DNA of 32,037 nucleotides, taken from assembly GCA_022704525.1 (NCBI GenBank), contig JAKJGF010000026.1:1-32037 (forward strand), given 5' to 3'. Shown here piece by piece: positions 8,797-17,668 of this stretch (positions within the stretch are counted from its first letter, which is position 1; each line of letters begins with the position of its first letter). A program made the position numbers and the translations under genes. Source of the stretch: Bacillota bacterium (GTDB lineage Bacteria > Vulcanimicrobiota > SpSt-956 > JAKJGF01). Under the pieces are notes generated by a model, which worked only from the letters and a program-made list of their open reading frames with translations, searched no databases and was not told the origin of the DNA.

Positions 8797-8825
8797 TTGA
8801 CAAAAATTATCAATTAAGTTATAAT
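8797..8825 (+). promoter_or_regulatory. Consensus sigma70 promoter of the nifU operon
   Basis: TTGACA (8797-8802), a 17-bp spacer and TATAAT (8820-8825) match the consensus at all twelve positions. Transcription would start near 8832, giving a leader of about 150 nt that contains the hairpin of repeat copy C. This is the strongest promoter I see in the window. Confidence 0.85.
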
Positions 8826-8894
8826 TAGCTCTGAAGGAGAAACTTAAATAATATAGAATTTATTAATTTTACTAATATTTTTCGAGCTATGCTC

Positions 8895-8950
8895 TATCAG
8901 CTTTCGACTTTACTTAAGCTGATAATTTAACAATAATACAAATTCCTATG
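8895..8950 (-). repeat. Dispersed hairpin-rich intergenic repeat, copy C (in the nifU leader)
   Basis: A 9-bp perfect stem TATCAGCTT-N12-AAGCTGATA (8895-8924) is followed by AATTTAACAATAATA and AATTCCTATG, as in copy B. It is a shortened form that lacks the second hairpin. It lies between the promoter at 8797 and the SD of nifU, so the hairpin should be in the mRNA leader. Confidence 0.7.
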
Positions 8951-8980
8951 CATATAAATTATTGAATTGGAGGGATAAGA

Positions 8981-9838
8981 ATGTGGGATTATACTGATAA
9001 AGTTCTTGACCATTTTTATAATCCAAGAAATTATGGTGATATGGAAAATCCTGATGCTGTCGGGGAAGTAGGTTCTCTGGCCTGTGGTGATGCCTTAAAA
9101 CTTATGCTTAAAATAGACGAAAACAAAAAAATAATAGATGCCAAATTTAAAACATTTGGTTGTGGAAGTGCTATAGCTTCTTCTTCTGCTCTTACTGAAC
9201 TAATCAAAGGTATGAATATTGACGAAGCTCTCCAGGTAACAAACAAGCAGATTGCTGATTATCTTGGAGGTTTACCGGAAGCAAAAATGCATTGTTCAGT
9301 TATGGGAAGAGAAGCTTTAGAGACCGCCATAGCAACATATAAAGGAGAAAGTAAAAAACATTATGAAGAATTAGAAGGTAGAATTGTATGTAAATGTTTT
9401 GGTGTGACTGAAGGTAAATTAAAAAAAGTCATAAAAGAAAATCATCTTTCTACTGTAGAGCAGGTTACTAATTATACAAAAGCAGGAGGAGCATGCACTG
9501 CCTGTATTCCAGATATTGAAGATATTATAAAAGAAGTAATGGGAGAAATAGCAGTAAAAAAAGAAATATCTCCTGTAAAAAGAAAAAGACTTACCAATAT
9601 TCAGCGTATACTCTTAATTCGAGAAACAATAGATAGAGAAATAAAACCTTCCCTCCAGATTGATGGAGGAGACATTGAGCTAATAGATGTAGATGGCAAG
9701 GATGTATATGTTTCACTGAGGGGGGCATGTACTAACTGCCCCAGTGCAGGATTTACATTGAAATCTTTTGTAGAAGCAAAACTTAAAGAATTTGTAGGTG
9801 AAGAATTAAATGTTATTAACGAAAGCCCTGTAGAATAA
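8981..9838 (+). CDS. nifU: Full-length three-domain iron-sulfur scaffold protein NifU
   Basis: NifU accepts sulfur from NifS and assembles Fe-S clusters in the cytosol. All three classic parts are present in 285 aa. The IscU-like scaffold has C35, D37, C61 and C105. The central BFD-like [2Fe-2S] domain has CKC (137, 139) and CTAC (172, 175). The C-terminal Nfu domain has CTNC (250, 253). The ATG has a good SD (GGAGGG) and stands behind a consensus promoter. NifS starts 24 bp after the stop with its own SD. Nitrogenase structural genes are not in the window, so the system is probably general or dedicated to some other Fe-S protein. Confidence 0.95.
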   Translation: MWDYTDKVLDHFYNPRNYGDMENPDAVGEVGSLACGDALKLMLKIDENKKIIDAKFKTFGCGSAIASSSALTELIKGMNIDEALQVTNKQIADYLGGLPEAKMHCSVMGREALETAIATYKGESKKHYEELEGRIVCKCFGVTEGKLKKVIKENHLSTVEQVTNYTKAGGACTACIPDIEDIIKEVMGEIAVKKEISPVKRKRLTNIQRILLIRETIDREIKPSLQIDGGDIELIDVDGKDVYVSLRGACTNCPSAGFTLKSFVEAKLKEFVGEELNVINESPVE

Positions 9839-9862
9839 AGGTTAAGAAAGGAGTACCTATTT

Positions 9863-11026
9863 ATGAAAGTAGTTTACGTTGACAATAATGCAACCACAAA
9901 AGTAGCTGAAGAAGTGAAAAAAGAAATGCTTCCGTACTACACTGAATTATATGGCAATCCTTCCAGTATGCATACCTTTGGAGGAAAAGTAGCGAAAAAA
10001 ATCGAAGAAGCCAGAGAAAAAGTAGCAGAACTCTTAGGTGCTATACCATCGGAAATAGTTTTCACAAGTTGTGGAACTGAAAGTGATAATGCTGCTATAA
10101 TGGGTACCTTAGAGTGTTATCCGGAGAAAAAACATATTATTACAAGCAGAGTTGAACATCCGGCAGTAATGACTCTTTGTAAAAATCTTCAGAAAAGAGG
10201 ATATAAAGTAACTTTTCTTCCTGTAGATAATAAAGGCCGACTTGATTTAAATCAGCTTAGAGATTCTATTACCACTGATACAGCCATAGTATCACTTATG
10301 TATGCAAATAACGAAACAGGCGTTATTTTTCCTGTGAAGGAAATAGCCACTATAGTAAAGAGTCGTGGATCTGTTTTTCATACAGATGCTGTTCAGGCTA
10401 CAGGTAAATTAGACATAGACATGAAACAAAATAATATCGATTTCCTGTCATTATCAGGACATAAATTACATGCTCCCAAGGGAATTGGTGTTCTTTATAT
10501 AAGAAGAGGAACAAAATTTCGACCTTTCCTGAAAGGTGGTCATCAGGAAAATAGCAGACGGGGAGGAACTGAAAATGTGCCATCCATAGCAGGTCTTGGT
10601 AAGGCATGTGAACTGGCAAAGAAAAATATAAAAGAAGAACAGGAGAGGGTAAAAAAACTCAGGGATAGGCTTGAAGAAGGAATTCTAAAGGCTATACCGA
10701 ATGTTCAGGTAAATGGTGATAGAGAAAATAGATTACCTAATACTACCAGTCTGGGTTTTGAATTTGTAGAAGGAGAAGCAATTCTTTTAATGCTTGATAA
10801 ACTTGGCATCTGTGCTTCATCAGGTTCTGCCTGTACATCAGGTTCTCTTGAACCTTCCCATGTATTAAGGGCTATGGGTATTCCTTTTACATATGCCCAT
10901 GGTTCAATAAGATTCAGTTTAAGTTATTATAATACCGATGAAGATATAGATTATATACTTGAACATATGCCCGGGATTATAAGTAAATTAAGAGAGATTT
11001 CGCCTTTTACACAATATACAAAATGA
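9863..11026 (+). CDS. nifS: Cysteine desulfurase, NifS type
   Basis: This PLP enzyme turns cysteine into alanine and passes the sulfur as a persulfide to NifU. At 387 aa it has the family length. SGHK at 198-201 carries the PLP lysine K201. HTDAVQ (173-178) contains the cofactor-binding Asp. C324, in SSGSACTSGS, is the mobile-loop persulfide cysteine, and the short loop is typical of the NifS/IscS class I enzymes. The SD is AAAGGAG. It is the second gene of the nifU operon, and a microcompartment shell gene follows 63 bp downstream. Confidence 0.96.
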   Translation: MKVVYVDNNATTKVAEEVKKEMLPYYTELYGNPSSMHTFGGKVAKKIEEAREKVAELLGAIPSEIVFTSCGTESDNAAIMGTLECYPEKKHIITSRVEHPAVMTLCKNLQKRGYKVTFLPVDNKGRLDLNQLRDSITTDTAIVSLMYANNETGVIFPVKEIATIVKSRGSVFHTDAVQATGKLDIDMKQNNIDFLSLSGHKLHAPKGIGVLYIRRGTKFRPFLKGGHQENSRRGGTENVPSIAGLGKACELAKKNIKEEQERVKKLRDRLEEGILKAIPNVQVNGDRENRLPNTTSLGFEFVEGEAILLMLDKLGICASSGSACTSGSLEPSHVLRAMGIPFTYAHGSIRFSLSYYNTDEDIDYILEHMPGIISKLREISPFTQYTK

Positions 11027-11089
11027 TGATTTTCTGGATGATTGTTAAATAAAAGTTATTTCAGCATGGGAAGGATTGGAATTAAATAT

Positions 11090-11635
11090 ATGAATGCCAT
11101 AGGCCTTATTGAATTAAACAGTATGGCCAGGGGTATTGAAGTATGGGATACTATGCTTAAAGTTGCTTCAGTAGAACTTCTCACTGCAACAACCCTCTGT
11201 TCGGGAAAATATGTAATTTTCATAAAAGGAGATGTAGGATCAGTAAAGACTTCTATTGAAATAGGACTTGAGGTAGCAGGAATATGGTTAATAGACAGCC
11301 TTATTATTCCCAATATACACCATCAGGTCTTTCATGCCATTACAGGAGAAACAGACTTTGATATAGAAGCTCTGGGTATAATAGAAACTTTTTCTGCTGC
11401 ATCAGGTATAGTATTTGCTGATACGGCAGTTAAATCCTCTGCAGTTAACCTGATTGAAATAAGAATATCTATGGGGCTTGGAGGAAAATCCACCATATAT
11501 CTTACCGGCGAGGTAGATGCTGTGAAAGCATCTATTGAAGCAGGAAAAGGAGCAATAAAATCTGAATTGATAGTTAATACTATAGTAATACCTTCACCAC
11601 ATAAAGATCTTATAAAACACTTAAAAGAAGAATAA
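11090..11635 (+). CDS. PduT-like tandem-BMC microcompartment shell protein (BMC-T) with pore Cys
   Basis: There are two BMC domains in tandem. Domain 1 (1-90) begins MNAIGLIELNS, and domain 2 (about 98-170) begins EALGIIETFSAAS. The ending VIPSPH also matches PduT of the propanediol microcompartment, and the length (181 aa against 184) agrees. PduT trimers hold a [4Fe-4S] cluster at the central pore through Cys38. Here C37 in TTLCSGK falls at the equivalent place. I start at ATG 11090 because homology begins there and TTGGA lies 9 nt upstream. In-frame starts at 11042 and 11066 lack an SD. It follows nifU-nifS on the same strand. Other shell or enzyme genes of a microcompartment are absent from the window, so it is an orphan here. 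Confidence 0.9.
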   Translation: MNAIGLIELNSMARGIEVWDTMLKVASVELLTATTLCSGKYVIFIKGDVGSVKTSIEIGLEVAGIWLIDSLIIPNIHHQVFHAITGETDFDIEALGIIETFSAASGIVFADTAVKSSAVNLIEIRISMGLGGKSTIYLTGEVDAVKASIEAGKGAIKSELIVNTIVIPSPHKDLIKHLKEE

Positions 11636-11700
11636 ATTCGTGAAAGGTGAAACGAATTTGTTGAGAAGCAAAAACTAATACTTTTCGTTTTTCACGAATT
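11635..11700. repeat. Heptamer-based inverted repeat before glnS
   Basis: Perfect 11-bp arms AATTCGTGAAA (11635-11645) and TTTCACGAATT (11690-11700) flank a partly complementary interior with GGTGAAACG and CGTTT. The left arm carries GTGAAAG/GTGAAAC heptamers. The hairpin ends 12 nt before the glnS SD. It could be an intergenic terminator-like structure, but no clean U-tract follows. Confidence 0.7.
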
Positions 11701-11728
11701 CCATTTTTAACGAAAGGAAATGTATATT

Positions 11729-13420
11729 ATGAGTGAAGTGTCTAAATCTCTTGATTTTATTAGAACTATTGTTACAGAAGATTTGAAAAATAATAAAAAC
11801 AATGGACGTGTTATGACTCGATTTCCACCAGAACCGAATGGTTATCTTCATCTGGGTCATTCCAAGTCTATCTGTCTTAATTTCGGTATTGCTTCGGAAT
11901 TTGGAGGAGTCTGTAATCTCCGTTTTGATGATACAAATCCATGTAAAGAAGATATTGAATATGTAGAATCCATACAGGAAGATATAAAGTGGCTTGGTTT
12001 TGATTGGGAAGACAGACTCTATTATGCTTCCGATTATTTTGATCAGATGTACCAGTATGCATTACAATTAATTAAAGATGGTAAAGCCTATGTTTGTAAT
12101 CTGAATGCAGAAGAAATCAGGCACTACAGAGGAACTCTTACTGAATCCGGGAAAGAAAGCCCTTACCGTACCCGCTCAATAGAAGAAAACCTCTCTCTCT
12201 TTGAACGTATGAAAAGAGGAGAATTTGAAGAAGGTACCTGTGTGTTACGTGCAAAAATTGACATGACCTCGCCAAATATAAATATGAGAGATCCCACTAT
12301 ATACCGTATCAGAAAAGCAGAGCATCACAGAACAGGTAATAAATGGTGTATTTATCCCATGTATGATTTTGCCCACTGTATTTCAGATGCTACTGAAGGT
12401 ATTACCCATTCTATCTGTACTCTGGAGTTTGAAATTAATCGTCCCCTATATGACTGGTACCTTGATCAACTCCCTGTACCCTGCCATCCACAGCAGATAG
12501 AATTTGCAAAACTCAATTTTACCAGAACAATTATGAGCAAAAGAAAACTTCTCAGGCTCGTAAAAGAAGGACATGTATCAGGATGGAATGATCCGAGGAT
12601 GCCTACCCTGGCAGGAGCAAGAAGACGTGGTTATACAGCGGAAGCCATAAGAAATTTATGTGATATGGTGGGTGTTGCAAAAAGTAACAGTGTAGTTGAT
12701 ATAGCATTACTTGAACACTGTATAAGAGAGGATTTAAATAAAAAAGCTCTCAGGGTTATGGCAGTACTTAAACCACTCAAAGTTATAATTGACAATTATC
12801 CGGAAAATCAGGTAGAAGAATTAGAAGCAGTAAATAATCCTGAAGACCCGAATAGTGGAACAAGAAAAATTCCTTTTTCCCGTATTATATATATTGAACA
12901 GGATGATTTCAGAGAAGATCCACCTAAAGGATATTTTCGACTCTCTCCGGGACGTGAAATAAGATTAAAACATGCCTATTATATCAAATGTAACAGTGTG
13001 ATTAAAGATGAACTTACAGGAGAAATAAAAGAAGTTCACTGCACCTATGATCCTGAAACAAAAGGAGGATGGTCTACAGATGGACGTAAAGTAAAGGGAA
13101 CCTCCCACTGGGTTTCTGCTCCTCACTCCATAGAAGCAGAAGTTCGACTGTATGATTATTTATTTCTGGATGTAAAGGCCGGTGAAGAAGAAGAGACTTC
13201 AGACTTTATGGAAAGGCTAAATCCAAATTCTCTTGAAATCCTTAAAAAATGCCGTCTTGAGCCAGGATTAAAAGAAGCAAAAACCGGTATTAGCTATCAG
13301 TTTCTCAGACAGGGATATTTCTGTGTGGACTCTGTTGACTCCTTACCGGATAAACCGGTATTTAATCGAACTGTATCATTACGTGACACATGGGCTAAAA
13401 TTGAGAAAAGTCAGAAGTAG
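11729..13420 (+). CDS. glnS: Glutaminyl-tRNA synthetase
   Basis: The enzyme charges tRNA-Gln directly. At 563 aa it is close to the usual bacterial length of about 550. The class I signature [12 protein letters not shown] is at 33-44, and the KMSKS-equivalent MSKRKL precedes [10 protein letters not shown]. The C-terminal anticodon-binding beta barrels are present ([33 protein letters not shown]). I prefer ATG 11729 because AAAGGA lies 10-11 nt upstream. The in-frame ATG at 11720 would be only 1-2 nt from it. Direct GlnRS is patchily distributed in bacteria and of eukaryotic ancestry. A heptamer hairpin separates it from the shell-protein gene. Confidence 0.96.
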   Translation: MSEVSKSLDFIRTIVTEDLKNNKNNGRVMTRFPPEPNGYLHLGHSKSICLNFGIASEFGGVCNLRFDDTNPCKEDIEYVESIQEDIKWLGFDWEDRLYYASDYFDQMYQYALQLIKDGKAYVCNLNAEEIRHYRGTLTESGKESPYRTRSIEENLSLFERMKRGEFEEGTCVLRAKIDMTSPNINMRDPTIYRIRKAEHHRTGNKWCIYPMYDFAHCISDATEGITHSICTLEFEINRPLYDWYLDQLPVPCHPQQIEFAKLNFTRTIMSKRKLLRLVKEGHVSGWNDPRMPTLAGARRRGYTAEAIRNLCDMVGVAKSNSVVDIALLEHCIREDLNKKALRVMAVLKPLKVIIDNYPENQVEELEAVNNPEDPNSGTRKIPFSRIIYIEQDDFREDPPKGYFRLSPGREIRLKHAYYIKCNSVIKDELTGEIKEVHCTYDPETKGGWSTDGRKVKGTSHWVSAPHSIEAEVRLYDYLFLDVKAGEEEETSDFMERLNPNSLEILKKCRLEPGLKEAKTGISYQFLRQGYFCVDSVDSLPDKPVFNRTVSLRDTWAKIEKSQK

Positions 13421-13425
13421 AAAAA

Positions 13426-13575
13426 TTAAAAACGAAAATCCAATGTTTCTATTAATTTCCTTGACTCACCGGCTGAGCTACTTGTGGGGAAATTATTAAT
13501 ACAATAATTAAATAATTCCAGTGCTTTTTTTCTATAGCTTTTCTTAAACGTATAATTATGCAATAATCTATTCAT
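13426..13575 (-). pseudogene. Possible TPR-like gene remnant, 49 aa
   Basis: A short minus-strand frame reads like the last helix pair of a TPR or YfiO-type protein: KALELFNYCINNFP, then a Gly/Ser turn, then SRKLIETLDF. No SD is visible. The frame begins exactly where a GTGARRR heptamer array ends (GTG AAC ATG). It may be a C-terminal fragment of a larger gene truncated at the array, or a chance frame. It shows no homology strong enough to name. Confidence 0.35.
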
Positions 13576-13576
13576 G

Positions 13577-13619
13577 TTCACGCTTTATAGTTCTCACCGT
13601 CACTCTTCACCCTTCACGC
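13577..13619 (-). repeat. GTGARRR heptamer array after the TPR gene
   Basis: On the plus strand four contiguous 7-mers TCTCACC, GTCACTC, TTCACCC and TTCACGC (13592-13619) and one more TTCACGC (13577-13583) are seen. On the minus strand they are GTGARRR-type repeats lying 2 bp beyond the stop of the TPR gene. Confidence 0.7.
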
Positions 13620-13621
13620 TT

Positions 13622-14698
13622 TTATTGTCCCATTCTTTTAAGTTTTGCTTCTATAGCAGATTTCAACTGAGTATCTTTCTGCTCTGTTGCAAATTTTAAA
13701 GCTTTCTTGAAATATTCTACAGCTTTTTCTTTATCACCCTGTAGCTCATAAGAAGAAGCGAGACCTACATAGGCCTGAGGGTTATCCTGGTCAATTTTGA
13801 TTACCTTTTTAAATTCCTCTATTGCAGGGCCTGCTTCTTCCTGAAGGTTATATATAGAACCAAGTCCAAAATGACACAGAGCCAGTTCAAGCTTTTTTGC
13901 TTCCACTTCCTTTGGATTTAAACCTGATTTTGAAGAAATTTCTTTTGTATATAATTCTATAGCCTTTTTATAGGCTTCCATAGCACTTTTAAAATCTTTT
14001 TTTACAGTAAAGAAATATTCACCAATATTACTGTAAGCAGAAGCATTTTTAGAATCAAGCTTTATGGCTTCATAATATTCTCCTTTAGCATCTCCTGTTT
14101 TACCCATATAATAATAAGCCGCACCGAGATAATTATGAAGATCTGAATTTTTAGGTTCTATTTTCAGGGCTTTTTTATAGCTATCCACAGAAAGAGACAT
14201 CTTCTGATCTGCCTCTGTTTTCTTACCTGCAGCGGCTTGTTGTCGTGATTTCTGGTAATATATATGTCCCATATCCTGATAGGCTAATACTTCCTGAGTT
14301 CCTTTAGAAACTGCTTTTTTATAATATTCCAGAGCTTTATCAAGGTTTTCTCTGTAATAATAAACCTTACCCATATAGGTATAAGCTTCAGGAATATTGC
14401 TATCCAAATCCATAGTGGCTTTAAGTTCTTTTTCTGCAGGGTCAAGCTGACCGAGTTTCACATAAATAATACCCAGAAGTAGATGTCCTGCAGCATATTT
14501 AGGATCAGCCTGCACTGCTTTTTTAGCCTCTCCAAGAGCAGCATTCCAGTTATTCTCTTTTATATATTCACCGGCTTTCTGAGAATGAATCCTTGCTGTT
14601 TCTATTTGTCCACCATTACCTTTCGAAAAAATCTGTATGGTAAAAGAAAACATAAAAATTAAAAAAACTATGAAAGTAATAAATATTTTATTATACAC
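13622..14698 (-). CDS. Exported TPR protein
   Basis: The 358-aa protein has an N-terminal hydrophobic segment (about 4-25, FITFIVFLIFMFSFTIQIFS), which is a signal peptide or anchor, and then about seven TPR motifs. These include NWNAALGEAKKAVQADPKYA, LGQLDPAEKEL, DKALEYYKKAV, DSYKKALKIEPKN and EKAVEYFKKALK. TPR arrays bind protein partners, and nothing here indicates an enzyme. The start is GTG with a strong AAGGAGG 8 nt upstream. The aminotransferase gene upstream on the same strand ends 67 bp away, separated by a heptamer hairpin, so they may share a transcript. It is presumably periplasmic or membrane-attached. Confidence 0.85.
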   Translation of the reverse strand: MYNKIFITFIVFLIFMFSFTIQIFSKGNGGQIETARIHSQKAGEYIKENNWNAALGEAKKAVQADPKYAAGHLLLGIIYVKLGQLDPAEKELKATMDLDSNIPEAYTYMGKVYYYRENLDKALEYYKKAVSKGTQEVLAYQDMGHIYYQKSRQQAAAGKKTEADQKMSLSVDSYKKALKIEPKNSDLHNYLGAAYYYMGKTGDAKGEYYEAIKLDSKNASAYSNIGEYFFTVKKDFKSAMEAYKKAIELYTKEISSKSGLNPKEVEAKKLELALCHFGLGSIYNLQEEAGPAIEEFKKVIKIDQDNPQAYVGLASSYELQGDKEKAVEYFKKALKFATEQKDTQLKSAIEAKLKRMGQ

Positions 14699-14719
14699 AG
14701 TAAATTCCTCCTTAAAATC

Positions 14720-14779
14720 GTGATGCGTGATATGTAATATGGTTTATAGTTGACTGTTAATAACCTCACTTCTCACTAC
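14720..14779. repeat. Heptamer inverted pair between aminotransferase and TPR genes
   Basis: On the minus strand GTGAGAAGTGAGG (about 14777-14765) is followed by ATATCACGCATCACG (14734-14720), and the TPR-gene SD begins 8 nt later. The array overlaps the last codons and the TGA stop of the aminotransferase, so the final residues (SSEK) are encoded by repeat sequence. The pairing is imperfect. Confidence 0.6.
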
Positions 14780-16043
14780 TATACTTCTCTTTATCAATAG
14801 GCGGAAGATCTTCAGAAAGTTTCCTTACTTCCCTTATAATCCAACGAAGATCCCTTTCCTTAAGGTCTGAATAAGCAGGAAGTTGGAGGGTATCCTTCAT
14901 AGATTCAGCATAGGGGCAACTTGAATAATTTTCTGAGAAAAGTTCCAGATTAGGACAGACATCTATATGGAGATTACAGAGATCCAACCTTCTTCTTATT
15001 GCTCTCTGACTCAATGTATAAGCATCTGAAACCCTTATACAGTACTGATAATAATTGGTCACAGAGTCAGGTATTATCCTGGGAAGCATAATAGCAGGAA
15101 TATCTTTAAGAGCATTATCATATTCCCTTGCATTGGTTCTGCATAGATCATTATAATGCTCCAACATCTCAAGCCCTCGAATACCAAATTTAGCCTGAAT
15201 ATTTGTAAATCTCTTACTATATCCTTTTGGTACAGGAGAAAGGGGACGTATTTTTTCCCAGGTCTTTATTGTAGCTCTGTTATAATCCCCCGAAAGAGAA
15301 TAGGCATAAAGTATGGGATATCCGGAAAAAAAGAAGGCTTTAGGGCCCAGAAGTTTTGTTTCCAGATAAGACATGAAGATTTTTTTAAAGAGAGCAGATT
15401 TGGAAGGGAATGGTTCATTATAAGACATTTCCCTTACCTTTCTATCAATCTCCGGATCAGAAGTCATAGCCACACCACCACCAAAACAGTTTATACTCTT
15501 TAAGGATTGAAAACTTGAGAAAGCAGCTTTGCCAAAGGTTCCCACTTTTCTTCTCTTATAAGTTGAACCCATAGCATGGGCACAGTCTTCTATCACTATA
15601 AGATCATGACGGTTTGCTATTTCCATAATTTCATCCATTTCACAGGGATGGCCATAGACGTGAGTGGGAACAATAGCTCTGGTTTTATCACTTATAGCTC
15701 CCTCTATTTTGCCTGGATCCATGTTATAAGTATCTGGTTTTATATCAATAAATACGGGTTTTAACCCTGCGGCTTTTGCCATAGCAGGAATAACCCAGAA
15801 AGTAAGAGCAGGAAAAATGATCTCACTTCCCTCTGGAAGTTCCAGAGCTTTTAAAATATAATAAAATGCCATACGACCATAAGAAGTTGTTACAGCATAT
15901 GGTAATTCCTGGTACATAGCAAAATCCTTTTCAAACTCACTTATCTCGGGCCCTTCCATAAGATCTCCTTTGAGATATGAAGACATAAGAATTATTAAAG
16001 AACCGGGGGTCATCCTGGCACTGTATCGACTGATAGCTCTCAT
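14766..16043 (-). CDS. DegT/DnrJ/EryC1/StrS-family sugar aminotransferase
   Basis: PLP enzymes of this family aminate keto-sugar nucleotides used in surface glycans, glycolipids or natural products. The protein is 425 aa. Its N-terminal part has LMEGPEISEFEKDFA, which resembles the family substrate region. The cofactor Asp is D153 in VIEDCAHAMGS, followed by GxxG and then SFQSLKSINCFGGG, with the Schiff-base lysine K182. The family usually has 360-400 aa, so this member is a little long. The ATG has an excellent AAGGAGG. A promoter at 16184-16212 drives it, and its leader holds a long heptamer hairpin. Nearby glycosyltransferases (17641, 27115) fit a role in glycan synthesis. The exact sugar cannot be told. 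Confidence 0.9.
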   Translation of the reverse strand: MRAISRYSARMTPGSLIILMSSYLKGDLMEGPEISEFEKDFAMYQELPYAVTTSYGRMAFYYILKALELPEGSEIIFPALTFWVIPAMAKAAGLKPVFIDIKPDTYNMDPGKIEGAISDKTRAIVPTHVYGHPCEMDEIMEIANRHDLIVIEDCAHAMGSTYKRRKVGTFGKAAFSSFQSLKSINCFGGGVAMTSDPEIDRKVREMSYNEPFPSKSALFKKIFMSYLETKLLGPKAFFFSGYPILYAYSLSGDYNRATIKTWEKIRPLSPVPKGYSKRFTNIQAKFGIRGLEMLEHYNDLCRTNAREYDNALKDIPAIMLPRIIPDSVTNYYQYCIRVSDAYTLSQRAIRRRLDLCNLHIDVCPNLELFSENYSSCPYAESMKDTLQLPAYSDLKERDLRWIIREVRKLSEDLPPIDKEKYSSEK

Positions 16044-16065
16044 AAATTTACCTCCTTAATAATTG

Positions 16066-16164
16066 GTGAGAGATGAGAAGTGAGAGGTGGAATATAAGAG
16101 GTGAAGAGATAATGCAACAGTAATAATATCCTATTCTTTTCACTTTTCACTTTTCATTTTTCAC
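16066..16164. repeat. Heptamer inverted arrays in the aminotransferase leader
   Basis: The left array is GTGAGAG, ATGAGAA, GTGAGAG, GTGGAAT (16066-16093). The right array is TTTTCAC, TTTTCAC, TTTTCAT, TTTTCAC (16137-16164). The two are in matching register with opposite orientation, so the leader RNA can form an imperfect stem of about 24 bp, with mismatches once or twice per heptamer. The arm nearer the gene ends 7 nt before AAGGAGG. Confidence 0.75.
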
Positions 16165-16183
16165 AATCATAATCTATCCCGTT

Positions 16184-16212
16184 ATTATATCACATAAGAC
16201 ATGGTCTTGCAA
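16184..16212 (-). promoter_or_regulatory. Promoter of the aminotransferase gene
   Basis: On the minus strand, TTGCAA (16212-16207), a 17-bp spacer and TATAAT (16189-16184), with TGA directly before the -10 as an extended element. The leader would be about 135 nt and contains the heptamer hairpin. Confidence 0.7.
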
Positions 16213-16324
16213 AAAAAGATCCAATTACATAAAAAACTATTTTTAACAATTAAAGAGGATTTTAAAATAACAATATAGAAAGTTTACTCTGTTACTTTTA
16301 TATAAAAGAAAAGGAGGAAATATC

Positions 16325-17668
16325 TTGAAAAAACACTTAACTATCGGTCTGATTTTATTATCAATCTGTTTTTCTCTTTTATACTTCAATGGTTGTGGAG
16401 CTTTACTGGCACTGGTTTCAGCAGTTTTCGGCGATCTGGGAGCTTTCGCTTTTGTACCATTTCTGGAAGAAGGTAAAATAACTGAAAGCCAGGCAGGAAA
16501 ACTTCCCGGTATGATAATGCTATATACAAACAATCCACCTCCAGGTTATAAACCACTTCCCGGAGCAACTGCTAAAATTGCCGGTGTATCTATGACTACA
16601 GATGGAAATGGTTATTTTCATATAACAGGTTTACCTGTGGGGTTACAGAATCTATCAATAGAACATCCTTCCTATGTTTCTATTGAACAGCAGATACCCA
16701 TAAGTGATCCCAATACAAGTTCTGTAACCTTTAATAATTTCAATGTTACACCTTCCAATCTGCTTATACCTATTGGAATTGGAGGTATCTTCCAGTTCAG
16801 TTCCTATGCAACGAGTAGCAATGGAACTCTTGTAAAGCCTCTCACTTCCTGGTCAGTAATCGGCGACATAGGGACAATAGGAGAAGAAACTGGTATTTTC
16901 ACAGCTACAAAAGCAGGCACAGGATTTATAAGGGCTACAAGTGGTTCAAGCAGTTCCCAGACACCTGTAACAGTTGTAAATGGAACAGGAACTGTTTACG
17001 GATATTTAACCTATAACAGTCAACCTGTAAAAGATGCGACTGTTTATATTAACGGCTTTACTCAATATACTATTACAAGCATAGAAGGAAGTTATATAAT
17101 TCCTGGTATACCTGCAACGACTGTAGAAGTAATAGGTAAATATCAGATATCAGATCCCAACTATTCACCTCCAACCTGCCCCTCCTGTAGTGAGAGAACA
17201 GATATGGAGGCCAGTAATGTCCTCTATGGTACAACTATAGTTACAGTACCGAGTGGCGGACAGGTAGAAGCCAATATAGTACTTGTAAACAAAATTGATG
17301 CTCCTACACCGGGGCAAGCAACACCATTCCCCACAGCAGGCACTCCAACATTGACACCGGTTTTTACTGCAACTCCTTCTGTAACACCAACACCTACAAT
17401 ACCCTTATCACCACCTGTAATAATATCAATCGAACCTCCAACGCAACCTCCCGGTAGTACTGTAATCATAGTGGGAAACAACTTCGGTGCCAGCCAGGGA
17501 AGCAGTTTTGTAACATTTAGCTCAATAACTGCAGATGTCATTTCCTGGAGTCCTACCCAGATAGAGGTTGTTATGCCAGGTATATATAACGGTCCCATAC
17601 CTGTATCAGTTACAGTCGGTGGGGTAGAAAGTAATATTGTTCAATACTTCGGTGCACCCCACCCATAA
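16325..17668 (+). CDS. Lipoprotein-like surface protein with regulatory-type beta domains and IPT/TIG domain
   Basis: The 447-aa protein begins with KKH and a hydrophobic segment ending FNGC at residue 24, a plausible though imperfect lipobox. A carboxypeptidase-regulatory-like domain follows (about 70-125), with GATAKIAGVSMTTDGNGYFHITGLPVG. An Ig-like segment (about 130-215) contains the typical WSVIGDIGTI...GTGFIRAT. A second carboxypeptidase-regulatory-like domain (about 220-330) comes next, then a Pro/Thr-rich linker and a C-terminal IPT/TIG domain (about 364-445). All parts suggest an extracellular adhesin or structural protein. The start is TTG with GGAGG 7 nt upstream. It ends in a terminator that lies inside the convergent GT4 gene, and the two coding regions overlap by 28 bp. 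Confidence 0.8.
   Translation: MKKHLTIGLILLSICFSLLYFNGCGALLALVSAVFGDLGAFAFVPFLEEGKITESQAGKLPGMIMLYTNNPPPGYKPLPGATAKIAGVSMTTDGNGYFHITGLPVGLQNLSIEHPSYVSIEQQIPISDPNTSSVTFNNFNVTPSNLLIPIGIGGIFQFSSYATSSNGTLVKPLTSWSVIGDIGTIGEETGIFTATKAGTGFIRATSGSSSSQTPVTVVNGTGTVYGYLTYNSQPVKDATVYINGFTQYTITSIEGSYIIPGIPATTVEVIGKYQISDPNYSPPTCPSCSERTDMEASNVLYGTTIVTVPSGGQVEANIVLVNKIDAPTPGQATPFPTAGTPTLTPVFTATPSVTPTPTIPLSPPVIISIEPPTQPPGSTVIIVGNNFGASQGSSFVTFSSITADVISWSPTQIEVVMPGIYNGPIPVSVTVGGVESNIVQYFGAPHP

Noticed and set aside
8833..8842. GAAGGAG in the nifU leader taken as an SD for a leader peptide
   Set aside because: No start codon at usable spacing and no open frame of meaningful length follows.
8981..11026. Nitrogen-fixation cluster
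   Set aside because: Only nifU and nifS occur. nifHDK and other nif genes are absent, and NifU/NifS also serve as general Fe-S assembly proteins.
13465..13490. tRNA-like D-arm on the minus strand (GTAGCTCAGCCGGT)
   Set aside because: No anticodon arm, no T-arm and no acceptor stem follow. The same bases form part of a TPR-like frame, so it is a coincidence.
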